Assembly: GCF_014207095.1 (NCBI RefSeq)
Contig: NZ_JACHBG010000002.1
Location: 372,001-436,000, forward strand
DNA from: Martinezella lusitana
GTDB taxonomy: Bacteria > Pseudomonadota > Alphaproteobacteria > Rhizobiales > Rhizobiaceae
DNA length: 64,000 bases
Direction of reading: 5' to 3'
The translations under genes and the position numbers were made by a program. Positions 36,179-44,024 of the stretch are shown here, piece after piece (position 1 is the first letter of the stretch; every line of letters starts with the position of its first letter). The notes below the pieces were generated by a model that made no database searches, was not told the DNA's origin, and worked only from the letters and a program-made list of their open reading frames with translations.

Positions 36179-36799
36179 TTAGAAGGGATTCCAGGTCGGA
36201 TTGGGCGTAACCTTGAGGTAGCCCATGTTGATGCCGAGGCGTGCACCAAGGCCGGTGCGGATAGGAACAAGCACAACATTGTTGTTCTTGAGTACCGTCA
36301 TGCCGAAGCCGGCCACCACGAAGGCCTGGCCGCTGACGCCGCCAAAGCGGGTGTAGACGCTGTCGATGCTCGGCAGATCGTAGACCAGCATCATCACGCG
36401 CGTGCCCTGGCCGCCATAGTCGAAACCGAGCGACGGACCCTGCCAGTAGAGCGAATGCTCGCCGGCGTTTTTTGTGTTCAATTGTCCTTCGCCATAGGTC
36501 AGGCCTGCAAGGAATGCGCCGGAGCCTTCCTCGCCGAGAATGTAGCCGTTCGGCAGGCCGTATTGCTGGAAAGCCCGTTCGATGACCTTGGCGAGACCGC
36601 CGCTGGTGGAGCCGAAGAAGGAATGGCCGGCATCGACGATTTCCTGGGCTGAATAGCGATTGTTGGGCGCGGCGGCGGCCTGACGGACCGGGAATGTGAA
36701 ACTCACGAATGCGGCAATGGCCAGGATCAGGCCTAGGCCGAGCGTCCTGGTGCCGGGGCTTGGCATTCTCTTCAGGAATTCATAGCGCATCAAAGTCAT
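36179..36799 (-). CDS. eipA: Periplasmic envelope integrity protein EipA (DUF1134)
   Basis: The protein of about 206 residues has a signal peptide (RTLGLGLILAIAAFVSFTF, cleavage after QAAAA) and the DUF1134 domain, recognisable by IVDAGHSFFGSTSGGL, GYILGEEGSGAFLAGL, YGEGQLNTKNAGEHSLYWQG and the final NMGYLKVTPNPTWNPF. Brucella EipA, the named member, is a periplasmic protein needed for envelope stress resistance and is directly activated by CtrA. Here it is divergent from chpT, and a near-consensus CtrA box lies between them. Starts at 36799 and 36790 are possible; the ribosome site is weak. Confidence 0.88.
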   Translation of the reverse strand: MTLMRYEFLKRMPSPGTRTLGLGLILAIAAFVSFTFPVRQAAAAPNNRYSAQEIVDAGHSFFGSTSGGLAKVIERAFQQYGLPNGYILGEEGSGAFLAGLTYGEGQLNTKNAGEHSLYWQGPSLGFDYGGQGTRVMMLVYDLPSIDSVYTRFGGVSGQAFVVAGFGMTVLKNNNVVLVPIRTGLGARLGINMGYLKVTPNPTWNPF

Positions 36800-36963
36800 C
36801 CGTTCATCATGGTCGGTGCGAAAGGGGGCAGATGTGGGACACATTCGTCTGACTGCGCCACATGTCGTTCGCCTCCTCCTTCAGACCGTTACGCCCTTCC
36901 ATCGCAGGACGATTCGCGTGCGAAAAGGTCTGATGGTGATGAATGCATTTTGCGTCTATGGTC

Positions 36964-36978
36964 TTAACAATCGGTTTA
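36964..36978. promoter_or_regulatory. Candidate CtrA box between eipA and chpT
   Basis: TTAA-CAATCGG-TTTA matches the CtrA consensus TTAA-N7-TTAA with one mismatch and is followed by CC. It lies 165 bases before eipA and 118 bases before chpT. Known CtrA activation of eipA in Brucella makes a functional site plausible. Confidence 0.45.
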
Positions 36979-37095
36979 CCAAATATGGTGTCATTATGGC
37001 GTTCGGTACAGCGCCTGTGACAACCCTCGGGCAACCTTGCTATGGCAACGTGCAATCTACTGTGTTTCGCCTTGTCAGCATTCAGGAGACAATGA

Positions 37096-37743
37096 ATGTC
37101 GAAGAATCCAAACCTCACTCTGACCGGACCGGATCTGGCCGCGCTGCTGTGCAGCCGCGTCTGCCATGATGTGATCTCGCCGGTCGGGGCGATCAACAAT
37201 GGCCTGGAGCTGCTCGACGAGGGCGGTGCCGACGCCGATGCGATGGATCTGATCCGCACCAGCGCGCTCAATGCCTCGGTTCGCCTTAAGTTCGCCCGTC
37301 TCGCTTTCGGTGCCTCCGGCTCGGTCGGTGCGTCGATCGATACCGGCGAAGCAGAGCGTGCGGCGAAGGATTTCGCCGCCGCGGAGAAGAAGACCGAAGT
37401 CAGCTGGGTCGGCCCGCGTGCGATCATCGCGAAAAACCGCGTCAAGCTGCTGCTCAATCTCTTCCTCGTTGCCTATGGCGCGATCCCGCGCGGCGGCAAT
37501 ATCGAGGTGACGCTGGAAAATCCCGAGTTGGATGCCAAGTTCACCATCACCGCCAAGGGGCGGTTGATGCGTGTACCGCCGAAATTCGCCGAAATCTGCT
37601 CCGGAGCTCTGGAAGAGGCAGTCGATGCCCACTCCATCCAGCCTTACTACACGGTGCTTCTGGCGGATGAGAGCGGTATGGAACTCTCCTACAACGCGAC
37701 CCCGGAAGTGTTGACCTTTATCGCTCAGATACCGACCGAGTAG
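37096..37743 (+). CDS. chpT: Histidine phosphotransferase ChpT
   Basis: The 215-residue protein passes phosphate from the polar kinase CckA to CtrA and CpdR. The phosphorylated His24 lies in SRVCHDVISPVGAINNGLELL's core (RVCHDVISPVGA), the dimeric four-helix-bundle motif of ChpT. The carboxyl part is a degenerate ATPase-like fold without ATP-binding motifs (VKLLLNLFLVAYGAIPRGG). CAGGAGAC precedes the ATG. The gene lies in the same 4-kb stretch as ctrA and sciP. Confidence 0.94.
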   Translation: MSKNPNLTLTGPDLAALLCSRVCHDVISPVGAINNGLELLDEGGADADAMDLIRTSALNASVRLKFARLAFGASGSVGASIDTGEAERAAKDFAAAEKKTEVSWVGPRAIIAKNRVKLLLNLFLVAYGAIPRGGNIEVTLENPELDAKFTITAKGRLMRVPPKFAEICSGALEEAVDAHSIQPYYTVLLADESGMELSYNATPEVLTFIAQIPTE

Positions 37744-37769
37744 ACGGATCGGTGCGTCTGTATTTTTCG

Positions 37770-37796
37770 GCCCGCATCCAGATCCTGGTTGCGGGC
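37770..37796 (+). terminator. Terminator of chpT
   Basis: GCCCGCA-N13-TGCGGGC followed by TTATTATTT lies 27 bases after the chpT stop. Confidence 0.75.
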
Positions 37797-37946
37797 TTAT
37801 TATTTCGTGCAATGCCCTTGACGTAAAATCTTATGGTTGTCCGCGCAATTGATAATGTAGTGGTAACGAATCCTTAGCATGCTGGTCCTATCGTTCCAAT
37901 TTGATGTCGCCGTTCAACGACGGCTGATGGTGCCAGGGAGTTCTAG

Positions 37947-38309
37947 ATGCAGCGGTTCATGATAACGGACGCTTCGGATGTCGTGCGCAAGGTCGGCAAA
38001 CGAATCCTGTCCGAGCTGGATTTCCTCGTGAGCGAAGCAGGCGATGCCCAGGAAGCGCTGATGCGCTGCCAGGCCGAGATTCCGGACTATCTGATCGTTG
38101 ACGCCGGTATGGAGGGCGCGCTTGAGCTCATCTCCAACATTCGTGCCATGCCGAACGGCAAGGACGTTAAGATCTACTACTGCGTCATCGAAGCGGATCT
38201 GCGCAAGCTGATGGCCGGGAAGCGGGCAGGCGCCACGGATTTCCTGCTGAAGCCCTTCGATCGCAAGATCCTGACGGCCATATTCGGCAATCGCGCCGTC
38301 GCTGCCTGA
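37947..38309 (+). CDS. Single-domain receiver (response regulator) protein, degenerate
   Basis: The 120-residue protein is a stand-alone CheY-like receiver. The likely phosphoacceptor is Asp52 in YLIVDAGMEG and the conserved lysine is Lys102 in FLLKPFDR. The acidic magnesium pocket is reduced (MITDASD, with a single Asp where two acidic residues are usual), and the Thr/Ser switch position after the fourth strand reads YYCVIEAD. Phosphorylation is therefore uncertain. It lies between chpT and ctrA, is not CpdR or DivK by sequence, and a GANTC site (37868-37872) is upstream. Confidence 0.82.
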   Translation: MQRFMITDASDVVRKVGKRILSELDFLVSEAGDAQEALMRCQAEIPDYLIVDAGMEGALELISNIRAMPNGKDVKIYYCVIEADLRKLMAGKRAGATDFLLKPFDRKILTAIFGNRAVAA

Positions 38310-38337
38310 ACTTAGAAAACACCGTTGCAGGTATGAC

Positions 38338-38362
38338 AGCCGTCCTTTGGGGCGGCTTTTAT
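38338..38362 (+). terminator. Terminator of the receiver gene
   Basis: AGCCGTCC / GGGGCGGCT forms a stem with a short loop, followed by TTTTATTTTG, 28 bases after the stop. Confidence 0.75.
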
Positions 38363-38389
38363 TTTGCCTGCAGTCAGCGCCAATAGAAA

Positions 38390-38410
38390 ATCCCGCCCAC
38401 GGGGCGGGAT
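38390..38410 (-). terminator. Terminator of ctrA
   Basis: On the minus strand ATCCCGCCC / GGGCGGGAT with a three-base loop is followed by TTTTCTATTG, downstream of the ctrA stop. Confidence 0.8.
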
Positions 38411-38445
38411 TCCAAAGCATGGCGGTATTTGACGGGGAGGCGGCT

Positions 38446-39147
38446 TTAGGCGCTTTCTGCGAAATCGTTGCTGTCAGGCTCGCGCAGCACGTAGCCGCGG
38501 CCCCAGACGGTTTCGATGTAGTTGGCGCCGCCGGCTGCATTGGCAAGCTTCTTGCGCAGCTTGCAGATGAAGACGTCGATGATTTTCAGTTCGGGCTCGT
38601 CCATGCCACCGTAGAGATGGTTAAGGAACATTTCCTTGGTGAGCGTCGTGCCCTTGCGCAGCGAGAGCAGCTCGAGCATCTGGTATTCTTTGCCGGTCAG
38701 ATGAACGCGCTGGCCGCCGACTTCGACGGTCTTGGCGTCGAGGTTGACGATGAGCTCGCCGGTCATGATCACCGACTGGGCATGGCCCTTGGAACGGCGG
38801 ACGATGGCGTGAATACGGGCAACCAGCTCGTCCTTGTGGAAAGGCTTGGTCATGTAGTCGTCGGCGCCGAAGCCGAGGCCGCGAACCTTGTCCTCGATGC
38901 CAGCCATGCCGGAGAGGATGAGGATCGGTGTCTTGACTTTCGAAAGGCGCAGCGTGCGCAGCACTTCGTAGCCCGACATATCCGGAAGGTTGAGATCCAG
39001 AAGAATGATATCGTAGTCGTAGAGCTTTCCGAGATCGACGCCTTCTTCACCGAGATCGGTGGTATAGACGTTGAAACTTTCGGATTTGAGCATCAGTTCG
39101 ATGCTCTGCGCTGTCGCGCTGTCGTCTTCAATTAATAGAACCCGCAT
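38446..39147 (-). CDS. ctrA: Cell cycle response regulator CtrA
   Basis: The 233-residue OmpR-type regulator is the master cell-cycle regulator of alphaproteobacteria, controlling division, flagella, DNA methylation and, in some species, replication. The receiver carries Asp51 ([11 protein letters not shown]) with acidic pocket EDD at 7-9 and Lys in TKPFHKDE. The DNA-binding domain shows [40 protein letters not shown] and [13 protein letters not shown], diagnostic for CtrA. GGGGACA precedes the ATG. The long upstream gap holds four GANTC sites. Confidence 0.98.
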   Translation of the reverse strand: MRVLLIEDDSATAQSIELMLKSESFNVYTTDLGEEGVDLGKLYDYDIILLDLNLPDMSGYEVLRTLRLSKVKTPILILSGMAGIEDKVRGLGFGADDYMTKPFHKDELVARIHAIVRRSKGHAQSVIMTGELIVNLDAKTVEVGGQRVHLTGKEYQMLELLSLRKGTTLTKEMFLNHLYGGMDEPELKIIDVFICKLRKKLANAAGGANYIETVWGRGYVLREPDSNDFAESA

Positions 39148-39588
39148 AATTGTCCCCTTTACCGCCGCCGAAAGGTCGTCAGCCCCCTTACGCGATACCG
39201 ATCAAATCACTGCTTGATTTGGAAGCTGCCATGCAATGGTTAACAAATTCTGATTCACTCTGGCAAGTCGTATCGAATTTATTAAATAATTTTTCCATTG
39301 CACTGTTTTCCAACGACAATCAGTAAAATCGACTCCTAAAGTATCGCGTTAAGAACCCACGCCAAGTGATTCATCCGACTCATCAATGCCAACATGTCGA
39401 ATTCCGACCGAAACATTTACCGAGCCTTAAATCATTGCGCCTATCATTAACGATGCCCGTAAACGAAAGGTTACCAGCGGTAGGCATTTATTAATATCGC
39501 TGGAAATTTTTTTAACCAAGCCGTCTCAAAGCGGCTCGGCGGGTGAGAATATCGAGAGCCGGGGTCTCGCATCACGGGAGTAATGCGT
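39148..39588. promoter_or_regulatory. ctrA / fliJ-like divergent regulatory region
   Basis: This 441-base gap is strikingly AT-rich compared with its surroundings. It contains GANTC sites at 39252, 39331, 39368 and 39377 and several TTAAC or TTAACC half-sites resembling half a CtrA box (near 39239, 39437 and 39512), but no complete TTAA-N7-TTAA. GGGAG at 39576-39580 is the ribosome site of the FliJ-like gene. CcrM methylation of GANTC is known to time ctrA transcription in Caulobacter. Confidence 0.6.
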
Positions 39589-39945
39589 ATGAAGTCACGT
39601 GAGAGCCTAGTTCGCCTGAAAGAGTTTCAGGTGAACGAAAAACGCCGTCAGCTGCAGCAGTTGCAGATGATGATGGCGGAATTTGACCGTATGACAAAGG
39701 ATCTGGAAAGCCAGATCGTGCTGGAAGAGAAAAAGTCCGGCATTGCCGACCCGAACCACTTTGCGTACCCGACCTTTGCCAAGGCCGCCCGTCAGCGTGC
39801 GGACAACTTGCAGGTGTCGATCAGGGAACTCCAGGTTCAGGAAGAGGCATTGGAACACTTGCTTGAAGACATGCAGGCCGAGTATGCCAAGGCTGCAGCG
39901 CTCGAAGAGCGCGACGGTTCGGGGCCGGCAAGGGCACGCGCCTGA
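39589..39945 (+). CDS. fliJ: FliJ-like coiled-coil protein
   Basis: The 118-residue protein is almost entirely helical and highly charged (MKSRESLVRLKEFQVNEKRR, LEDMQAEYAKAAALEERD), with a break at ADPNHFAYPTFAKAA. It resembles alphaproteobacterial FliJ, the chaperone-stalk of the flagellar export ATPase. In several relatives, as I remember, fliJ lies beside ctrA; fliI is not in this window. The ATG at 39589 is eight bases after GGGAG, better than the ATG at 39583. The alternative is an unnamed coiled-coil protein. Confidence 0.65.
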   Translation: MKSRESLVRLKEFQVNEKRRQLQQLQMMMAEFDRMTKDLESQIVLEEKKSGIADPNHFAYPTFAKAARQRADNLQVSIRELQVQEEALEHLLEDMQAEYAKAAALEERDGSGPARARA

Positions 39946-40041
39946 GGTCGCAAGCCCGTCGTCCTCTTTCGATCCAGGCATCATTCCATTCCGACACGGG
40001 GCCTATCTTGGAATGTGCGGGATCTGATCGAAGCGGCACAA

Positions 40042-40087
40042 AAGCCGCGCATGACCGGCCTTGAAGAGGCCGGCCATGCGGGGCTTT
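40042..40087 (+). terminator. Terminator of the FliJ-like gene
   Basis: A long stem built on AAGCCGCGCATGACCGGCC and GGCCGGCCATGCGGGGCTT with loop TTGAAGA ends in TTTTTG. Confidence 0.8.
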
Positions 40088-40172
40088 TTGTATTTGCAGA
40101 CCTGTTTTGATGCACGGGGCGCAATGCCCGGTGCATCATCGTGGGTCCTGTTAATGCAATTGCGGGGTTCGT

Positions 40173-40454
40173 TTAGAGATTAACGACGTCGCGCCAATCG
40201 TCGTGGCGCTGAGCCTGTCCCTTGAAAAACGGGCAGAGCGGAATGATTTTCCAGCCACCGCGGCGTGCTTCTTCGACGGCGTGGAGGGCAAGCGCCTGGC
40301 CGACCCCCTTTCCACGCAGGGCATCCGGCACACCCGTATGATCGACGATGATCAGCTTGGCAGAGGTGCGGGAAAAGGTCATTTCCGCCTCGTGGCCGTC
40401 GACGGTCGCGACATAACGGCCGCCCGATGCGTTGTTTTCGTTGCGGATATCCAT
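40173..40454 (-). CDS. Small GNAT-like N-acetyltransferase (YjdJ type)
   Basis: The 93-residue protein is a minimal GNAT fold with the acetyl-CoA loop VPDALRGKGVGQALALHAVEE's core (RGKGVGQAL) and a WKIIPLCPF strand. Such proteins (Acetyltransf_CG) are widespread, cytoplasmic and uncharacterised. The start follows AGGGAGAAAG. It is convergent with the FliJ-like gene. Confidence 0.85.
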   Translation of the reverse strand: MDIRNENNASGGRYVATVDGHEAEMTFSRTSAKLIIVDHTGVPDALRGKGVGQALALHAVEEARRGGWKIIPLCPFFKGQAQRHDDWRDVVNL

Positions 40455-40479
40455 GACTTTCTCCCTTGTCGTCTCCAGG

Positions 40480-40522
40480 GCATTTCCAGGAAAATTGCGT
40501 GGTGGTTTCCCGCCTGGAATGC
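40480..40522. repeat. RIME-like palindromic repeat, type A copy 2
   Basis: GCATTTCCAGG and CCTGGAATGC flank AAAATTGCGTGGTGGTTTCC, the same arrangement as at 23223 and, inverted, at 57422. Confidence 0.65.
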
Positions 40523-40723
40523 GCAGAACTATAAGACCGAGCGGTTTCGCGATTCACAAGGCAGCGGAAATGCTCTGTTGTCTCAAGGATTGCATGAGCT
40601 CCGTCATCTGCCAACCATCGAGATTGTAAACGGATTGTCTCCGAGCTGAAGGAGGAAGCGCTCTTGTGTCGGGGGAGGCCTTGTTCATGAGATGTGGCCG
40701 CCTTAGGTCAAGCTAATCAACAA

Positions 40724-40757
40724 TTCGGGCCTCTGTTCCGTTGGGAAGAGGCCCGAA
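40724..40757 (-). terminator. Hairpin downstream of sciP
   Basis: TTCGGGCCTCT / AGAGGCCCGAA is a perfect eleven-base-pair inverted repeat with a twelve-base loop, 34 bases after the sciP stop. The T-run on the minus strand is weak. Confidence 0.6.
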
Positions 40758-40790
40758 AGAAAGATCAGAAAGGTGGTGCTGTCGCTGCTG

Positions 40791-41066
40791 TCAGTGGCGA
40801 TACTGTTGTATGCGCGTCGTCCGAAGGCCGGCAAGGCCATGGGTATTGATGGACGACTGCCAGGAGAGGAACTCTTCGACGGTCAACGTATATCGTTCGC
40901 AGGCTTCTTCCAAGCTGAGCAGACCACCACGCACGGCGGCGACAACCTCTGCCTTGCGACGAATGACCCAGCGGCGCGTATTCGGCGGCGGAAGGTCGGC
41001 TATCGTCAGCGGGCTGCCATCGGGGCCGATGACATACTTCACTCGGGGACGTATCATTTCGGTCAT
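40791..41066 (-). CDS. sciP: CtrA inhibitor SciP (DUF1153)
   Basis: The 91-residue protein is SciP, a small helix-turn-helix protein that binds DNA-bound CtrA and prevents it from recruiting RNA polymerase. It is recognised from PRVKYVIGPDGSPLT, DLPPPNTRRWVIRRKAEVV, GGLLSLEEACERYTLT and HGLAGLRTTR, which are nearly invariant in the family. The ATG at 41066 (MTEMIRPRVKY) is chosen over an upstream start at 41084. A GANTC site (41069-41073) directly precedes the start codon. It lies 1.6 kb from the ctrA start. Confidence 0.93.
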   Translation of the reverse strand: MTEMIRPRVKYVIGPDGSPLTIADLPPPNTRRWVIRRKAEVVAAVRGGLLSLEEACERYTLTVEEFLSWQSSINTHGLAGLRTTRIQQYRH

Positions 41067-41358
41067 TGGACTCTCTACACACACTCAAGACCACGAGAGG
41101 CACTCTATCTTGCCACATTTAAAAATTGCCTAAGCACGTAGTAAGACTTTGCTAAGAATTTTAAGGAATGTGGCCGGTGGGTGATTTGCCGATAACCGGA
41201 CGCGCGGAGAAGCCGCTAATTCCCTGTTATTTCGGGAGAAACAGGCTTTTCTCTATTATTTTTTGTCAGTGAAAACTTACGCTTTTGAGCAAGAAAATGC
41301 CGCCGCCGTGCTGCTGCCGGTTGCACAAAAGATGCGGTTTCTTTCGAAGAAAATGATC

Positions 41359-42153
41359 TTATGCGTGTACGGCGTTCTTCTTTCCGCCCCAGCAAATGAA
41401 GTGCGGGTTTGCAAAGTCGCTATCGGCAAGCTGGTCGATCTTGCCGTAGGCGAGAGGATCGCCGTCTGCCGTCAGCGTGACGCCGCCGGCCGCGCGCAGC
41501 ACGGCGTCGCCGGCCGCCGTGTCCCACTCCATCGTGCGGGCAAACCGCGGATAGACATCGGCCTTGCCCTCGGCGAGCAGACAGAATTTCAGCGAGGAGC
41601 CGATCGAGGTGCAGGCGGAAACGTCGTTATGCGTCAGAAAGCTCTCTGTTATCGAATTGCTGTTGCAACGGCTGGCAAGTGCCATCAGCTTGTCCGGCCG
41701 TTCGCGCACCGCGATGGTCAGGCGATCGGTGATGGCAAAATGTTCATCGACGATCAGTTTGCGGGCTTTCCCCGGTTCGCCTGTGAAAGCTATGCCAAGG
41801 GCAGGGGCATAGACGATGCCGGCGACAGGTGTGCCGTTCATGATATAGGCGATATTGACGGTGAATTCGTCGCGATGTTCGATGAATTCACGCGTGCCAT
41901 CAAGCGGGTCGACCAGAAAGAAGGAACGTCCGCGAATATCCGGGATCCTGCCGGCTGAAACCGATTCCTCGGCTATTGCCGGAATACTGGGAAAGTCGCG
42001 CGCCAGATGCTCGAGAATAATGTGCTCTGCGCGCTCGTCCGCGATGGTGACAGGGCTCATGTCCTGCTTGAGAGCAACAGCATAGCCCGCGCGATAGACC
42101 TCCAATATGGCCTTTCCCGCTTCGAGTGCTGCTGTTTCGAATGTTGCAAGCAT
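41359..42153 (-). CDS. cysQ: 3'(2'),5'-bisphosphate nucleotidase CysQ
   Basis: The protein of about 264 residues belongs to the inositol monophosphatase superfamily. It should remove the 3'-phosphate from PAP or PAPS, recycling sulfate-assimilation products. Motif 1 is DPLDGTREFI (FLVDPLDGTREF), the upstream metal ligand is IAEESV, and motif 2 is WDTAAGDAVLRAAGG. The chosen ATG at 42153 (MLATFETAALEAGKAI) follows GGAAGACG; an open frame runs 330 bases further upstream but resembles no domain. It is divergent from the sarcosine oxidase operon. Confidence 0.87.
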   Translation of the reverse strand: MLATFETAALEAGKAILEVYRAGYAVALKQDMSPVTIADERAEHIILEHLARDFPSIPAIAEESVSAGRIPDIRGRSFFLVDPLDGTREFIEHRDEFTVNIAYIMNGTPVAGIVYAPALGIAFTGEPGKARKLIVDEHFAITDRLTIAVRERPDKLMALASRCNSNSITESFLTHNDVSACTSIGSSLKFCLLAEGKADVYPRFARTMEWDTAAGDAVLRAAGGVTLTADGDPLAYGKIDQLADSDFANPHFICWGGKKNAVHA

Positions 42154-42481
42154 CTGCCTGTTCGTCTTCCGCGCTCTGTCTTTGCGCTGCAAGTGTCCGG
42201 ACCTTATAGATAGGAAGTCGCAAACACGGAGTTTAGAGCTGATATAATCCGGCTCCGTATGGCTTAGCGCCCGGGCGGCCCTTTCGCAACAAGGCTCTGC
42301 ATCCCAGCGTTGCCAGCACGCCCCTCGATCAGTGAGCGTGTCGTTTGAGTGACAATCGCTCATTGCGCGTGCGCAATCTGCATAGAAGATGTTCTGTTTG
42401 CGAAGCTTTTTCGCTTTTTCGGGACTTGTCGTTTTTATTGCATGTGCGAATGTGCGGCCGGGGTAGCATCGGGATGAATGC
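42154..42481. promoter_or_regulatory. cysQ / soxB divergent upstream region
   Basis: No gene is supported. The segment near 42400-42450 is T-rich (TTTTTCGCTTTTTC, CGTTTTTATTGCATG) and probably holds the sox promoter, but I find no well-spaced -35/-10 pair. GGGATGA lies before the soxB ATG. Confidence 0.3.
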
Positions 42482-43732
42482 ATGCGATATTCGGCATATC
42501 AGCTTCTAAAACAGGCGTTTTCGGGCAATCGTCACTGGCAGCCGGTATGGCGGACGCCGGAGCCCAAGCCGCATTATGATGTCATCATCGTCGGTGGCGG
42601 CGGACATGGACTGGCTACGGCATATTATCTCGCCAAGGAATTCGGCATCACGAATGTTGCGGTGCTGGAAAAGAGCTATATCGGCTCCGGCAATGTCGGC
42701 CGCAACACGACGATCATCCGCTCCAATTATCTGCTGCCCGGCAACGAGCCTTTCTACGAATTCTCGATGAAGCTCTGGGAAGGACTGGAGCAGGATTTCA
42801 ATTATAATGCCATGGTCTCCCAGCGCGGCGTCCTCAACCTGTTCCATTCCGATGGCCAGCGTGATGCCTATGCCCGGCGCGGCAATGCCATGCGCATGCA
42901 CGGCGTCGATGCGGAGTTGCTCAATCGCGAGCAGGTTCGCCGGATGATGCCCTATCTGAATTTCGACCACGCGCGCTTTCCGATCCTCGGCGGCCTCTTG
43001 CAGCGGCGCGGCGGCACAGCGCGGCACGATGCCGTCGCCTGGGGCTATGCACGCGGCGCCGACAGCCGGGGCGCCGATCTCATCCAGCAATGTGAAGTGA
43101 TCGGCATCCGTCGTGAAAACGGCATCGTCACCGGCGTTGAGACCAATCGCGGCTTCATCGGCTGCAACAAGCTGGCGCTTGCGGCCGCCGGCCACACGTC
43201 GATCCTCGGCAATATGGCCGATCTGGAACTGCCGATCGAAACCCATGTGCTTCAGGCCTTCGTTTCCGAAGGGCTGAAGCCTGTCATCGACAATGTCATC
43301 ACCTACGGCGCGGGACACTTCTATATATCGCAGTCCGACAAGGGCGGTTTGGTCTTCGGCGCCGATATTGACTACTACAGCTCCTATGCCCAGCGCGGCA
43401 ATCTCGCCACCGTCGAGCACACGATGGAGGAGGGGGTGGCGCTCATCCCCGGCCTGTCGCGCGTCCGCGTGCTGCGCACCTGGGGCGGCGTCATGGACAT
43501 GAGCATGGATGGCTCGCCGATCATCGACCGTACCCCCATCGAGAATCTCTATCTGAATTGCGGCTGGAACTATGGCGGCTTCAAAGCGACGCCGGCCTCG
43601 GGCTTCTGCTTCGCGCATCTGATCGCCAAGGGCGAGAGCCACGATGTCAGCCGCCTCCTGCGTCTTGACCGCTTCGAGCGCGGCTTCGCGATCGACGAAG
43701 GCGGCAAGGGTCCGCAGCCGAACCTGCATTGA
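42482..43732 (+). CDS. soxB: Sarcosine oxidase beta subunit
   Basis: The 416-residue subunit of heterotetrameric sarcosine oxidase oxidises sarcosine to glycine and formaldehyde or methylene-tetrahydrofolate with release of hydrogen peroxide. The FAD fold VIIVGGGGHGLATAYYLA is at 34-51. His182 in GGTARHDAVAWGYA is the probable attachment site of covalent FMN by comparison with known SoxB. GGWNYGGFKATP-like residues (CGWNYGGFKATP) near the end are typical. It opens a four-gene operon soxBDAG. Confidence 0.95.
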   Translation: MRYSAYQLLKQAFSGNRHWQPVWRTPEPKPHYDVIIVGGGGHGLATAYYLAKEFGITNVAVLEKSYIGSGNVGRNTTIIRSNYLLPGNEPFYEFSMKLWEGLEQDFNYNAMVSQRGVLNLFHSDGQRDAYARRGNAMRMHGVDAELLNREQVRRMMPYLNFDHARFPILGGLLQRRGGTARHDAVAWGYARGADSRGADLIQQCEVIGIRRENGIVTGVETNRGFIGCNKLALAAAGHTSILGNMADLELPIETHVLQAFVSEGLKPVIDNVITYGAGHFYISQSDKGGLVFGADIDYYSSYAQRGNLATVEHTMEEGVALIPGLSRVRVLRTWGGVMDMSMDGSPIIDRTPIENLYLNCGWNYGGFKATPASGFCFAHLIAKGESHDVSRLLRLDRFERGFAIDEGGKGPQPNLH

Positions 43733-43745
43733 GGGCACAATACCA

Positions 43746-44024
43746 ATGGCAAGCTTGATCAACTGCCCGCATTGCGGCGTGCGACCCAAGGAAGAATTCT
43801 CCATTCGCGGCTCGGCGTCCGTCGCCCGCCCGGCGCCGACAGCGCCGGATGAAGACTGGAATCGCTATGTCTTCGTTCGTGACAATGAGCGCGGTCGGAT
43901 CCAGGAGTACTGGCATCATAGCGCGGGATGTCGCCGCTGGCTCGTCGTCGAGCGCAGCAATGTCACCCACGAGGTCTTTTCCGTTACCGATGCCGAGGAC
44001 AAGGCGAAGGAGGCGGCGCGATGA
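43746..44024 (+). CDS. soxD: Sarcosine oxidase delta subunit
   Basis: The 92-residue subunit binds zinc in the heterotetramer; ligands are visible in LINCPHCGVRP near the start and in YWHHSAGCRRW near residue 60. DWNRYVFVRDN is a conserved central segment. The start follows the soxB stop by 13 bases and its stop overlaps the soxA start in ATGA, showing tight coupling. Confidence 0.93.
   Translation: MASLINCPHCGVRPKEEFSIRGSASVARPAPTAPDEDWNRYVFVRDNERGRIQEYWHHSAGCRRWLVVERSNVTHEVFSVTDAEDKAKEAAR

Larger units (their letters stand above)
40455..40790. other. Intergenic region with repeat and terminator
   Basis: No gene is supported here. The region contains a type A palindromic repeat at 40480-40522 and the sciP terminator at 40724-40757. 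Between them is a sequence with two Shine-Dalgarno-like patches (AAGGAGG, GGGGGAGG) but only a nine-codon open frame. Confidence 0.6.

Noticed and set aside
39230..39545. Full CtrA boxes (TTAA-N7-TTAA) upstream of ctrA
   Set aside because: Several TTAA or TTAAC half-sites are present but their spacings are 16-17 bases or otherwise wrong; none gives N7.
41359..42483. Long form of CysQ with 110 extra amino-terminal residues
   Set aside because: The extension is Cys/Arg-rich with no similarity to the family, has no ribosome site at its start and would overlap the soxB start; the inner ATG gives the usual length.
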